Shown in pieces: positions 19,353 to 28,656 of a stretch of DNA of 64,000 bases. The stretch spans positions 372,001 through 436,000 of the forward strand of contig NZ_AFEJ02000001.1 in the NCBI RefSeq assembly GCF_000238775.2, given 5' to 3'. The notes below the pieces were generated by a model. The model saw nothing but the letters and a program-made list of their open reading frames with translations, did not search any database and was not told the origin of the DNA. The first letter of the stretch is position 1. Each line of letters opens with the position of its first letter. Source of the stretch: Acaryochloris sp. CCMEE 5410. GTDB taxonomy: Bacteria; Cyanobacteriota; Cyanobacteriia; Thermosynechococcales; Thermosynechococcaceae. The position numbers were made by a program, and so were the translations under genes.

Positions 19353-19412
19353 AAACAGCCACATATGCCAAATCTTATTCCAAAAAAAAGATTTGGTAAA
19401 TGTGGCTGTTTT
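19353..19412. terminator. Long hairpin downstream of der
   Basis: The arms 19353-19376 and 19388-19411 pair over 24 bases with one G-U wobble and one mismatch, around an A-rich 11-base loop. The distal arm ends in CTGTTTT. It lies about 95 bases past the der stop. A terminator is the simplest reading, although the stem is longer and less G/C-rich than most and the T run is short; a small mobile palindrome is the alternative. Confidence 0.5.
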
Positions 19413-19524
19413 GGTAACAAAGATGGGGAATGATAATAGAAATGTTTTTTCAGTAGATTATTGATCTAACATTTTTTTCTGGCGTTTCTCACTTATTAAC
19501 CTAAATAATAGCTATCCCTGAAAA

Positions 19525-21039
19525 ATGAAAAGCAAGTGGATTGCATTGAGTGGCTTAAGTTTTAGTATTGGTTTTTGTCTATCTATACCCATTAACAAAA
19601 ATATTGAAAAATCTCTATTGATGGGGGTAGGTGCATCAGCTAGCACTATGGCATCTGTATCAATCTTGAGTAAGCTAAATAAGATTGATGAGCACATTTA
19701 TAGAAGCAGATTAGATCTTACTGAGCAACAAAAAGATGTAGCGGCTCAATTGGAGCATTTGCAAGAAGATAAAGCATCTGCTGGTGAATCACTGGCGGTG
19801 GTGGTTGAGCAGCTAGATAAAAAAAATGAAGCTTATTCTCAGATTTCTGATAGGAATAAGCAGCTAGAGTCAGACAAAGAGGATTTAGAATCCTTAATCA
19901 ATCAATACTCTTCAGAGTTAGATGATATCAGCTGTTTAATTGAAGAAAGAAATGAGGAAATAGATCAATTAGATCAAAGTAAATCAGATCTTGAAAGCAC
20001 TCTAAAAGATTTACATGGCCAACAAACCAGCTTTGAGCAAAGACTTGAAGAGAACAGATCCTCCCTGAGCCTAATTGAAGCTGAAGTAAGTTCTCTAGAG
20101 GAACAGAGAGTTGGATTGCTAGCTAATTGTGAAACCCTTAATGAAGAGATTAAGAGTATTGAACAAAATAAAACTGAGATAAATGCTTCTATTTCTAATG
20201 CAGAACTACAGTTAAGTCAGAATAATGCAGAAGAGAAGAGTTTACAAGAGCGTATTATAGCTCTTAGTTCTCAAGCTGAAGCCAAAGAGACTGAAGTAAG
20301 CAAATTAAATATAGAAATCAGTAAACTAAATAAAAATAAGGAAATCATAGAAGACAAGAAAAACTCCTTCTCTTCCTTAGATTTTATTTACCTAAGTAAT
20401 ACGGGGCTTGATAACAGACAACAAAAAATAAAGGAAATATGTGAAGATAAGGATATAGATATTTGTACTCATTTTACAAGAATCAAAAACTTACCAAGTA
20501 TACTCACTCATGGCTTACTCCCTAGAAAACATCTCAAAAAACTAAATATTAATTATGAATCTGTCAATCCTGAAAGAGTAGATAGCTATAATGATTCAGT
20601 TTCCCTAAATATAAGCTTTCCTCATTATGATCTAGTCTTTGATTACACTGAAAGAACTCAGAAGAATTGGGTCTGCATAAGTTATGCCAAAAATATTCTT
20701 TGGGAGTTGGACTGTGCATTCTATTTTACTGAATCCACTAGCAAAAAAATATTATCAACCTCTTTAGAGGAAAGAAAAAGCGTAAAATCATTTGAAGAGC
20801 TTTTTATAGGAAATGATCATCTTCCTAAAGAATATCCAACAGATTCTAAAGCCGAGGTGCTAGTTTTTGGTGTTATCCCCCCTTCTTATCTTAAAACAGT
20901 TACTTTCTATGATGATGAAGTACGTGATAATTGGATGAGAGATAATCCGATATTCAGTTTTAATGACAGACTATTTAGTCGCAGAGATAAGATTAGAAGT
21001 GGCTGTGAAAGTGCCAAAGAGGTAAACATACATCATTGA
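19525..21039 (+). CDS. Membrane-anchored coiled-coil protein with C-terminal DarT-like ADP-ribosyltransferase domain
   Basis: 504 residues in three parts. Residues 1-50 hold two hydrophobic stretches (about 5-23 and 31-48) that could anchor the protein in a membrane. Residues ~52-285 form a long SMC-like coiled coil. Residues ~290-500 resemble DarT (DUF4433), which ADP-ribosylates thymidine in single-stranded DNA: HFTRIKNLPSILTHGLL (His316, NAD-binding type), ERVDSYNDSVSLNISFPHY (Arg351) and KAEVLVFG (Glu444, the position of the catalytic Glu). DarT toxins normally pair with the macrodomain antitoxin DarG, and no such gene is adjacent. The region is more AT-rich than der upstream, which suggests acquisition by transfer. 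A defence or toxin role is inference. The assignment rests on recalled motifs and was not checked by search. Confidence 0.75.
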   Translation: MKSKWIALSGLSFSIGFCLSIPINKNIEKSLLMGVGASASTMASVSILSKLNKIDEHIYRSRLDLTEQQKDVAAQLEHLQEDKASAGESLAVVVEQLDKKNEAYSQISDRNKQLESDKEDLESLINQYSSELDDISCLIEERNEEIDQLDQSKSDLESTLKDLHGQQTSFEQRLEENRSSLSLIEAEVSSLEEQRVGLLANCETLNEEIKSIEQNKTEINASISNAELQLSQNNAEEKSLQERIIALSSQAEAKETEVSKLNIEISKLNKNKEIIEDKKNSFSSLDFIYLSNTGLDNRQQKIKEICEDKDIDICTHFTRIKNLPSILTHGLLPRKHLKKLNINYESVNPERVDSYNDSVSLNISFPHYDLVFDYTERTQKNWVCISYAKNILWELDCAFYFTESTSKKILSTSLEERKSVKSFEELFIGNDHLPKEYPTDSKAEVLVFGVIPPSYLKTVTFYDDEVRDNWMRDNPIFSFNDRLFSRRDKIRSGCESAKEVNIHH

Positions 21040-21166
21040 TTTACATCAAAAGTCTGAAGTTGTAGGGGTTTTGTTTATAATGATTTGACTCGTTTTAAGA
21101 TACTCAGTATAGTTTAGGTTTTGGGTAAATCAAGGTGAATCTATAATCGAATATATGAGTGTCAAA

Positions 21167-21559
21167 CTATTTATCACAGCTATTTGATTTTGATTTAGAC
21201 TTCGAAGCTTCAGATTGGTCTTTATTGTCATTCTCTGATAGCGAACCCAGAACCTTAGTGAGTGGGAACCCTTTGCGAATTCTTCCATTATTGGGTGAAT
21301 CCAAAAGCACTGAATCTGAGCCTGAATTGGGTTGTGGGTTCGATTGTGCAGTGTTTGATAATTTCTTACTGATTTGACAGAGATCTTGGTTAGTGTAAGA
21401 GGTTTCTGACTGCTGATCTGATAGAGAAGCAGGAGAAGTGTCCTGTATATCTGAGGCTTTTGGAGATGGACTATTTTTCTCCTGAGCCAGTGATAAAGAA
21501 GGTGAAAAACATAAACAAGACCCTAGCAATAGAACTGCTGATTTTGGATGCCAATTCAT
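21167..21559 (-). CDS. Small secreted hypothetical protein
   Basis: I prefer the second Met (21559) over the upstream start at 21571, since MNWHPKSAVLLLGSCLCFS begins a good signal peptide with likely cleavage after SLSLAQ. The mature part (~105 residues) is Ser/Asn/Asp/Lys-rich and probably disordered, ending in a SKSKSKSNSCDK-like tail. No family is recognised. An overlapping frame on the other strand has no comparable feature. It lies tail to tail with the DarT-like gene, about 125 bases apart. Confidence 0.55.
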   Translation of the reverse strand: MNWHPKSAVLLLGSCLCFSPSLSLAQEKNSPSPKASDIQDTSPASLSDQQSETSYTNQDLCQISKKLSNTAQSNPQPNSGSDSVLLDSPNNGRIRKGFPLTKVLGSLSENDNKDQSEASKSKSKSNSCDK

Positions 21560-21571
21560 CAGGATACCCAC

Positions 21572-22118
21572 CAGTATTGAGAAAGTGAAAAAGCTTGACT
21601 GTTATTCCCAGTCTAACGAAAAGTTAGTTTTATCAAGAGGGATGCATACAATACAGCGCTGTAACTTTTTTACTTTAGGTGTTGATTTTTTATTGAATAG
21701 AGAATGAACACGGAATATCACAATTGTAAATAAGCGTGGACAATACATTGCATTGAATCTTGAGGGTTTGGTTTTCCGGTCAACTTAACCCATTATAGTA
21801 CAATTATACTATAATGATTCTTCAGCTATTACCAAAATTTTTTAATCGTTTAGTATTTATAGCCCCGCTCTCATAGGCTTGTTTGGATAAGGCTCCTAGC
21901 CTGATTAGGCCGTTAAGGTTCAACATGTTAATAATTACTCTCTGCCGACTTTACCTATGTGGCAAAACTCATTTTGAACGAGGGGAGTAGGGAAGCACTG
22001 CTTCTTCCCCAAATAGAGCTGGCGTGCCACTTTCGACATATGAACTGTGCTGGAAGCAATTACTGCCATAGCACTCAGACCCTTCTGTCCAAGACTTACG
22101 CGATCGCAAGTTGGATTC
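21572..22118. other. AT-rich intergenic region upstream of the MFS permease gene
   Basis: No supported gene. It holds the palindrome at 21791-21816, described separately. Short frames that extend the permease upstream of 22119 have no hydrophobic or family character. Confidence 0.5.
21791..21816. promoter_or_regulatory. Perfect 10-bp inverted repeat, candidate operator
   Basis: CATTATAGTA (21791-21800) and TACTATAATG (21807-21816) are exact reverse complements around a 6-base spacer. It lies ~300 bases upstream of the permease start and ~230 bases upstream of the secreted-protein gene, which reads the other way. The binding protein is unknown. The size fits a dimeric regulator site. Confidence 0.4.
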
Positions 22119-23441
22119 ATGACAAAAGTTTTCTATGCCATTTTGGTGAACTCACTAGTTGCCCTGTTGACGAATACCTTTGTTTGGTTTGCGGCAACGT
22201 TTTGGGTGTACTTGCAAACAGAGTCTGTTGTGGCGATGTCGATGATGGCGGGCATCTATTTAATTACCGTGTCTATTTCCGGTTTCTTCCTGGGGGCATT
22301 GGTGGATAGCTATTTCAAGAAAACCGTGATGCTGCTGTCCAGCTTCTGCTCCCTTGTTTTATACCTCTTGGCCTATGGGGTTATTGCTTTCTCACAGGTC
22401 GAAGTCTTTACCAATCCTGCAAACCCCAGACTCTGGGGATTTATTCTTCTAGCATTAGCGGGTGTAATCGCAGGTAACTTACGATCCATTGCTCTCCCTA
22501 CTTTAGTGACGCTTTTGGTCCATAAATCTAAGCGAGACCAGGCCAATGGTCTCGTGGGAACCATTAATGGTGTTTCATTTTTAGTGGCGTCTACCTTCAG
22601 TGGATTGGTGATTGGTTTTTTAGGTGTGAATTGGATGTTGGAAATCGCGATCGCATTGACCTTGTTAGCCATCCTTCAACTTGTAACAATCCCCATACCT
22701 GAGCAGAAAATCCTACGAACTGAGTCAGAAACTCGAAATGTTGATCTTCAGGGCACGATTCGATCGATTTATCTTGTCCCTGGTCTATTCGCATTAATTT
22801 TCTTCAATACCATCAACAACTTTTTGGGTGGGGTCTTTATGTCTTTAATGGATGCCTATGGACTATCCCTGGTATCTGTTCAGGTTTGGGGGATTTTATG
22901 GGGATTCTTAAGCTTGGGCTTTATTTTGGGTGGGATTGGGGTGGCCCGCTGTGGCTTAGGGAAAATTCCCCTGCGAACCTTATTTCTGGCCAACCTAAGC
23001 ATATGGGGAGTGGCCATCTTTTTTACCATTCAGGCGTCAATTGTGCTGTTGGCGATGGGGTCTTTTGTTTACCTGTGTCTAACCCCCGTGGTGGAAGCTG
23101 CCGAACAAACCATCTTGCAAACAGTGATCCCCCTTGAGCGCCAGGGGCGGGTTTTTGGCTTTGCCCAAAGTATTGAGCAAGCGGCTTCCCCCTTGACTGC
23201 ATTTATGGTGGGTCCTATTGCCCAGCTCCTGTTTATTCCGTTTATGACCACAGGGGCTGGGGTTGAACTCCTGGGTCCCTGGTTTGGAACGGGTCGGGCT
23301 CGGGGAATCGCCCTATTGTTTACGGTGACGGGACTGGTGGGATTAATGATTACCGTATTGGCAATGCGATCGCATTCCTACCGAATCTTATCGAAGCAAT
23401 ATCGCAGGGCCAAAACCCATCAACTTGAAGCAAGGGTATAA
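22119..23441 (+). CDS. Major facilitator superfamily permease
   Basis: I place the start at ATG 22119 (MTKVFYAILVNSLVALLTN), because the extra 24 codons of the longer frame lack coding character. The 440-residue protein has about twelve hydrophobic helices in two halves, the loop motif GALVDSYFKKTVML after helix 2 (MFS motif A-like), and a charged C-terminal tail. The overall look is that of bacterial macrolide/multidrug MFS exporters that lack strong sequence signatures. The substrate is unknown. Confidence 0.85.
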   Translation: MTKVFYAILVNSLVALLTNTFVWFAATFWVYLQTESVVAMSMMAGIYLITVSISGFFLGALVDSYFKKTVMLLSSFCSLVLYLLAYGVIAFSQVEVFTNPANPRLWGFILLALAGVIAGNLRSIALPTLVTLLVHKSKRDQANGLVGTINGVSFLVASTFSGLVIGFLGVNWMLEIAIALTLLAILQLVTIPIPEQKILRTESETRNVDLQGTIRSIYLVPGLFALIFFNTINNFLGGVFMSLMDAYGLSLVSVQVWGILWGFLSLGFILGGIGVARCGLGKIPLRTLFLANLSIWGVAIFFTIQASIVLLAMGSFVYLCLTPVVEAAEQTILQTVIPLERQGRVFGFAQSIEQAASPLTAFMVGPIAQLLFIPFMTTGAGVELLGPWFGTGRARGIALLFTVTGLVGLMITVLAMRSHSYRILSKQYRRAKTHQLEARV

Positions 23442-23565
23442 TCCCACAGAGGTTCTGTTCCCCTTGGGAGAGGTGAAAATATGGATTTAGCACCGATGCT
23501 ACAAGAATCACAGTGGGCAGAAAGTTAGAATTGAGTATAGTTCCTCATACTTTCGATGTTGCAAC

Positions 23566-25665
23566 ATGATCTGTTGCCTCAGTCCTACCTGCAATCAGCC
23601 CCAAAACCACGATGGAGATCACTACTGCCAACGATGTGGTGCGCCCCTATCCGCGTTACTCAGAAACCGCTATAAAGTTATCAAACTTTTAGGGAAAGGG
23701 GGGTTTGGCCGGACTTTTCTGGCCCATGATACGGATAACCTGAATGAGCGTTGTGTTGTAAAGCAGCTCACCTTCCAATCCACCAATGCCTGGATGAAAC
23801 AAAAAGCCATTCAGCTCTTTGAAGGGGAAGCCCAACAGCTCCAGCAACTGGGGACTCACCCTCAAATCCCTGCTTTACTGGGCTATTTTGAAGACGAAGG
23901 CTGTCTGTATCTGATCCAGCAGTACATAGAAGGGAAAAATTTAAAGCAGCTCCTTGAACATCAGGGCCCTTTTTCTGGGGAACAGATTGAGCAAATATTG
24001 CTTAATCTGCTTCCAGTTCTGCAATACATCCATGAACGCGGCGTTATTCATCGAGATATTAAGCCCGATAATATTATGCATATTCCTGGAACTGGGAAAT
24101 ATGTGCTGATCGATTTTGGCGTTGCAAAACCTATCCCTAATCCTGCGAAAGAGCTATCTGGGACCGTCCTGGGTTCTCCTGGTTTTGCACCCTTTGAGCA
24201 AATGCGATTAGGCATTGCCACCCCTAGCGGTGATTTGTTCGGATTAGGCGCGAGCTGTTTTTATCTATTAAGCCAAACCTCTCCATCCACTTTGGCAACG
24301 GAACTCGGGTACAGTTGGCTAGAGTCATGGTATTCCTATGTTTCTCAGCCCCTCAGTCCCTTGCTAAGACAGGTTTTGAGTCAGCTTTTACAGAAAGAAG
24401 CCTCAAACCGCTATCAATCGGCAGAAGCAGCCCTAAAAGCGTTATTCAGGACGGTCCCAACCCCAGGGGCCAGCGCCACAGCAACGACTCTCCCCAAAGC
24501 TTCGACGTTACCGTTACCGGGGCAAGTGCAGAATTCCCTGGAAGCGTCTTTGCCCCCTACAAAAGTGGTTGAATCTTCGGTGGACCGACGGTCCAAACCC
24601 TTTATCTTTTATTTAGCACCCCAATCCAATACCACTTCCCTTCAAAAAGACTCGTCTCCCCGCATGAGTCGCAAGGTAGTTGGCAGTGCCCTATTCACCC
24701 TGACACTCCTGGGCGGAATCGGGTATGTCGTGGCCCAAGGGCTACAATCAGCTGTTTCCCCCAAAGCGATCACAGTTGCTGAGGTCAACCGGCAAGTTCA
24801 AGGTCATCTCCAACAAGGGGATCAAAAGTTTGCCCAAGGAGACTATCAACGGGCATTGCGTGAATATGCAGCTGCGATTCAGAAAGATCCTGAAAATGCA
24901 GAAGCCCACTTTAACAGTGGGATTACGAAACGTCGGCTCAACGATCTTAAAGGGTCCATCGCCCATTACACTACCGCCATCCGCCTCAAGCCGACCTCAG
25001 TTGATGCTTACAATAATCGAGGATTGGTGCGTAGCGAGCTAGGGGACAAACTGGCGGCCATTGCTGATTTTACGGAAGCGATTCGCCTCAATCCCCAGCA
25101 TGTTCAGGCCTATAACAATCGAGGAACCATCTATTCTGAGGTGGGGAAAAAACAGGCGGCCATCGCCGATTATTCCCAAGCGATACAGATTGATGCTCAG
25201 TATTATGAGGCGTACTTTAATCGCGGCATTGTGCAGTCAGATCTGGGCAATACCAAGGCTGCGATCGCAGATTATTCCCAGGTCATTCGCCTGAACTCCA
25301 ACTATGCTCAAGCCTACAATAATCGGGGAATTGCATATGTTAACCTCGGCAATTTGAAGAATGCGATTGCCGATTATACTCAGGCGATTCGTGTTGATCC
25401 CAAATATGCCAGAGCTTATACTAATCGGGGCACTGCCCAATTAACCTTGGGAAATAAACAAGCCGCAATTGCTGACTACACCCAAGCCATTGACATTGAT
25501 TCAACCTACGCTAAAGCATATGAAAACCGTGGTACGGTAAAAGGCCAGCTCGGCAAGAAGCAAGAGGCGATCCAGGACTTACAAAAAGCTGCAGATATTT
25601 ACCAAGTTCAAGGAAAGACGAAGGATTACCAGAAAATGATCGAGGCTATAGAAAAATTGTCATAA
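23566..25665 (+). CDS. Serine/threonine protein kinase with N-terminal zinc ribbon and TPR repeats
   Basis: 699 residues. The N terminus has a four-Cys zinc-ribbon-like motif (C-x4-C, then CQRCG) common in cyanobacterial Hanks-type kinases. The kinase domain (~36-300) has a Gly-rich loop GKGGFGRTF, the Lys of VVKQL, catalytic loop HRDIKPDN and DFGVAK. A Pro/Thr/Ser-rich linker leads to one membrane helix (~368-390, ALFTLTLLGGIGYVVAQGL), then eight 34-residue TPR units (~405-680). Topology puts the kinase in the cytoplasm and the TPR array on the other side of the membrane, as in SpkB-like sensors. The TPR units are alike (AYNNRG...AIADYTQAI), a sign of recent duplication. Confidence 0.95.
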   Translation: MICCLSPTCNQPQNHDGDHYCQRCGAPLSALLRNRYKVIKLLGKGGFGRTFLAHDTDNLNERCVVKQLTFQSTNAWMKQKAIQLFEGEAQQLQQLGTHPQIPALLGYFEDEGCLYLIQQYIEGKNLKQLLEHQGPFSGEQIEQILLNLLPVLQYIHERGVIHRDIKPDNIMHIPGTGKYVLIDFGVAKPIPNPAKELSGTVLGSPGFAPFEQMRLGIATPSGDLFGLGASCFYLLSQTSPSTLATELGYSWLESWYSYVSQPLSPLLRQVLSQLLQKEASNRYQSAEAALKALFRTVPTPGASATATTLPKASTLPLPGQVQNSLEASLPPTKVVESSVDRRSKPFIFYLAPQSNTTSLQKDSSPRMSRKVVGSALFTLTLLGGIGYVVAQGLQSAVSPKAITVAEVNRQVQGHLQQGDQKFAQGDYQRALREYAAAIQKDPENAEAHFNSGITKRRLNDLKGSIAHYTTAIRLKPTSVDAYNNRGLVRSELGDKLAAIADFTEAIRLNPQHVQAYNNRGTIYSEVGKKQAAIADYSQAIQIDAQYYEAYFNRGIVQSDLGNTKAAIADYSQVIRLNSNYAQAYNNRGIAYVNLGNLKNAIADYTQAIRVDPKYARAYTNRGTAQLTLGNKQAAIADYTQAIDIDSTYAKAYENRGTVKGQLGKKQEAIQDLQKAADIYQVQGKTKDYQKMIEAIEKLS

Positions 25666-25804
25666 CATCCCAATTATAAATACTACTAGAAAAGGGTAAA
25701 TTTTTAGTGAAAGATGGAAATTGTGTGTCAGAATCTTTGAAACTTTAATTCTGAAAATTTCGTCTTTTTAGGCAAACGTTCCCTATACCTTTGAGGCATT
25801 TTTA

Positions 25805-26215
25805 ATGACTAAATTTGCTCCCAGTATTCAAAGAATAGTCTTATCCGCAACCACCGTGGGTTGCTTGGCAAGTTTCTCTATTCTGTCTCCTCAGCTGGTT
25901 AGATCCCAGGATATTCCTCAACCGGATCAATCCCCAGCTGCAACCGATGAAATCACGCCCACCCCTGAAGCTGACCCAACGCCCGGAGCCCCTGAAGCTG
26001 ACCCAACTCCTGAACCCGCGGCTCCCAATAGCGGCCAGACTATCTCACCCACGACAGTGGAAGAAAGTTCTGATGCAATTGGTGGTGCTGACAGCCCAGC
26101 TCCTGCAGCTCCCACAGGCGATGTTGCCCCTGCTGACCCTAGCGATCCAGCACCGGTTACCCCAACAACCCCAGCAGAAGAGGTTGCCCCACAACCTGTC
26201 CGTGGACTGTGGTAA
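25805..26215 (+). CDS. Small secreted Pro/Thr/Glu-rich protein
   Basis: 136 residues. A signal peptide (~1-34, ending near LVRSQ) precedes a low-complexity Pro/Ala/Thr/Glu region with an imperfect repeat (PEADPTPGA / PEADPTPEP). It ends PVRGLW. No folded domain is apparent, so it is probably an extracytoplasmic, disordered protein. It follows the kinase gene by ~140 bases and is closed by a strong terminator at 26263-26303. Confidence 0.65.
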   Translation: MTKFAPSIQRIVLSATTVGCLASFSILSPQLVRSQDIPQPDQSPAATDEITPTPEADPTPGAPEADPTPEPAAPNSGQTISPTTVEESSDAIGGADSPAPAAPTGDVAPADPSDPAPVTPTTPAEEVAPQPVRGLW

Positions 26216-26262
26216 CTCTCATCTATTGGGCTGGATTTGAGTAAAGATTCAAACTCAAAATG

Positions 26263-26303
26263 CCAGGTTGATCAATCCGCATGGTTGATCAACCTGGTAT
26301 TTT
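26263..26303 (+). terminator. Rho-independent-type terminator after the Pro-rich protein gene
   Basis: The 13-base arms CCAGGTTGATCAA (26263-26275) and TTGATCAACCTGG (26285-26297) pair perfectly over a 9-base loop and are followed by TATTTTTATG. Stem length and T run fit an intrinsic terminator. Confidence 0.8.
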
Positions 26304-26393
26304 TATGATTAGCCGAGCCATATCGACACCTTTGCCCCTTTTGTTAATAGTCCTACGCAACGCGGTGAGGCAGCTCAAAAAGTCCGGCTATCA

Positions 26394-27026
26394 TTATTTC
26401 AGTACTTTTGACATATCCATCTGTTGCTGTGCCTTGCGTTCACTGTAGCGATCAGTGAGTTCATCCACTTTGTCACGCAGTAACAAGGTAAACCGATACA
26501 GTTCTTCCATCACATCAACGACCCGATCGCGATAGGCAGAATCTTTGAGTCTGCCATCTTCGTGAAATTCCTGGTAAGCCTTTGCTACAGAAGATTGATT
26601 AGGAATGGTGAACATTCGCATCCATCGTCCCAGCAATCTCATGGTATTCACCGCATTAAAGGATTGAGACCCGCCTGAAACCTGCATCACAGCAAGGGTT
26701 TTTCCTTGGGTGGGCCGAACAGCCCCTAATTTTAGAGGTATCCAGTCAATTTGAGTTTTCATCAAGCCAGAAATATTGCCGTGGAGTTCAGGGCTAGACC
26801 AGACCTGCCCCTCGGACCATTGGACCAGGGTGAGCAATTCCTGAACTTTGGGATGGGTATCGGGTTCAGCTCCATGTAACGGAAGCCCGCGAGGGTTAAA
26901 AAAGCGCACTTCTGCCCCCATCTCTTCAATAATCCGTGATGCTTCTTCTGCCAGAAGACGACTGTAAGAGCGCTCTCTCAAAGAACCATAAAGGAACAAA
27001 ATTCTGGGAGGATGATCAAGACTCAT
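26394..27026 (-). CDS. arsH: ArsH-type NADPH-dependent FMN reductase
   Basis: 210 residues of flavodoxin-like fold. The phosphate-binding loop [14 protein letters not shown] (~12-25) and the segment [20 protein letters not shown] (~77-96) match ArsH, a tetrameric flavoprotein that reduces quinones or metals and oxidises trivalent organoarsenicals. The C terminus carries a basic helix ([11 protein letters not shown]). No other ars genes (arsR, arsB, arsC, arsM) are in the window, so an arsenic role here is unproven; a general quinone-reductase role is possible. Confidence 0.9.
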   Translation of the reverse strand: MSLDHPPRILFLYGSLRERSYSRLLAEEASRIIEEMGAEVRFFNPRGLPLHGAEPDTHPKVQELLTLVQWSEGQVWSSPELHGNISGLMKTQIDWIPLKLGAVRPTQGKTLAVMQVSGGSQSFNAVNTMRLLGRWMRMFTIPNQSSVAKAYQEFHEDGRLKDSAYRDRVVDVMEELYRFTLLLRDKVDELTDRYSERKAQQQMDMSKVLK

Positions 27027-27227
27027 CTTTATTATTTAATTCTGTAGGCGGACTAAAAATAGTGTCGACTTTGATTTTACAAAGATACGGTTAAAGTATT
27101 GATTTATATTTTTAGCCAGATAAAGATGAGACAAATTTAGGAAGATTTTTGCTTGGCCGAATACTGGCACGAGTCAGGGACAATAACATGATTGATTGTG
27201 TTGCATGGCAATCTACCACAGAGGTGG

Positions 27228-27569
27228 TTACTGTGGGCCTTCAACAGACATTGAGCCATTCGTATTGAGTAATTCGCTGAGCTGGTTGAAAATCTGAAAG
27301 CAATGATTCTGTCTATGGAAAGGCAACTCTTCATTCGTCACAACCACATCCATCTGCTTAGCATTGGCAGAATCTAAAGCATTGTCTACCACAACTTCAA
27401 TGGTGACGAGTTTGGCAATGGCAACTTGTCCAGGGTGCTCTCTAGCAATCAGACAGTCCTTTTGGAAAAATAGGACTTCTAGACCATTTCCATCTAAAAA
27501 TGTTCGTAATTTTGAATAGATATTGTCTAAGGGTTGTGAAACGGTGGTTGAGCAAGTATATCTAGCCAT
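27228..27569 (-). CDS. Conserved hypothetical protein of cyanobacterial type
   Basis: 113 residues with even composition and a clean start (MARYTCSTTVSQPLDNIY). It looks like a compact alpha/beta protein and ends with a short tail. It reminds me of small conserved cyanobacterial proteins with an REHPG-type loop and a late NEELPF segment, but I cannot name a family. No signal peptide or membrane helix. Function unknown. Confidence 0.65.
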   Translation of the reverse strand: MARYTCSTTVSQPLDNIYSKLRTFLDGNGLEVLFFQKDCLIAREHPGQVAIAKLVTIEVVVDNALDSANAKQMDVVVTNEELPFHRQNHCFQIFNQLSELLNTNGSMSVEGPQ

Positions 27570-28043
27570 AAAAATGTATTAAAGTGTTATTCGCCTAAAG
27601 GAAAGCCACTCTCAATTCACCTTGTCTGGGATTGAATTGAATCGAGAAGTTAGCTCCTATGGGCTCAACCTCTCATGTATTTGTGAAGTTCCGGTTAACC
27701 CCGCTCTGCTCGGAATGATTGCCCCATAGACATAGGATGGCGGCGGACAAAAAATAGCTTATGACAGATAGACAAATCTCATCGAATTTCCTGGTAACAA
27801 TCTCTTTGGGACCTGTGTGAAGCAAAGCTTGGGGAAGGACGTAGAAATTTCCGAACCCGTTCCGCATGGACTTAGCTTAGGGCTAAACAGCTGACAATAC
27901 GGCTATTTGTGGCCTTCGCCATAGCTGCAGATATGCCCCATAACAAGCTGTAGTTAAAAAAAGATTAGGGCTAGCCTCACCACCTTCGAAGCGTGTCGGT
28001 CAGCAAGTTTGTCATAATAGGATTGAAATACTGGATATTTGGC
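27570..28043. other. Intergenic gap with no supported gene
   Basis: Short frames on both strands lack family resemblance, and the frame that would extend the 2TM protein upstream to 27993 adds only 17 poorly coding residues. No strong hairpin or repeat was noticed. Confidence 0.45.
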
Positions 28044-28532
28044 ATGGCAGCGGAACCGTCAAAAGCAACATTGACCTACAGCCAAGAGCAAGTTCAGCAA
28101 ATCCTCAACCTTGCGATCGCACAACAAGACTATGAGGGTGAATTTTCCCATGCGCAGCTTCTAGAAATTGCCGAAGAACTAGCGATTCCCCAAATCACCT
28201 TGGAGCAGGCTGCTCAAAGTATCAAAACCCAACAAGGGGAATTAGTGAAGCGCCAAAGCTTTAATTTGTATCGTCGCGCTAACTTGCGAAAAAAAGCAGG
28301 ACGATATGCGATCGCAAATGCCACTCTCATCCTCATCAATACCCTTATGGGATTCTCGTCCCCATGGTCTTTGTATATTGCCTTGATCTGGGGATTGCGT
28401 TTAGGACTGAATGCCTGGAATGTCTATCACACTGGGGATGAAGCCTACGAACAGGCTTTTCGGAGATGGGAACGCAAGCATCAGTTTCAAAAGAAAGTGG
28501 ATACCTGGCTGGGACGATTGTTAAGTGTCTAA
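28044..28532 (+). CDS. 2TM-domain membrane protein
   Basis: With ATG 28044 (MAAEPSKATLTYSQEQVQQI) as start, it has 162 residues. Residues ~1-60 form a helical domain that recurs ahead of 2TM modules in cyanobacteria. Two hydrophobic helices follow (~88-128) and then a charged C terminus. The role is unknown. Related 2TM domains are often found fused to kinases or regulators and may help anchor or assemble them. Confidence 0.8.
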   Translation: MAAEPSKATLTYSQEQVQQILNLAIAQQDYEGEFSHAQLLEIAEELAIPQITLEQAAQSIKTQQGELVKRQSFNLYRRANLRKKAGRYAIANATLILINTLMGFSSPWSLYIALIWGLRLGLNAWNVYHTGDEAYEQAFRRWERKHQFQKKVDTWLGRLLSV

Positions 28533-28580
28533 TCCAGTAACGCCTCTCTTATCCCTTCCACCTAATCTGCCCCCAATCAC

Positions 28581-28614
28581 ATAGCCCGCTCAGCAATGAT
28601 ACTAAGCGGGCTAT
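28581..28614. terminator. Hairpin between convergent genes
   Basis: ATAGCCCGCT (28581-28590) and AGCGGGCTAT (28605-28614) pair perfectly around a 14-base loop, between the 2TM gene and the convergent htpG gene. The position fits a terminator serving both strands, but neither side has a clear T run. Confidence 0.5.
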
Positions 28615-28656
28615 AAATGTTGAAGCTTAGGGGCGCTTCCCCAAGTTTCAAGGTCT

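Noticed and set aside
26394-27026. Arsenic resistance island
   Set aside because: Only an ArsH-type gene is present, without arsR, transporter or reductase genes.
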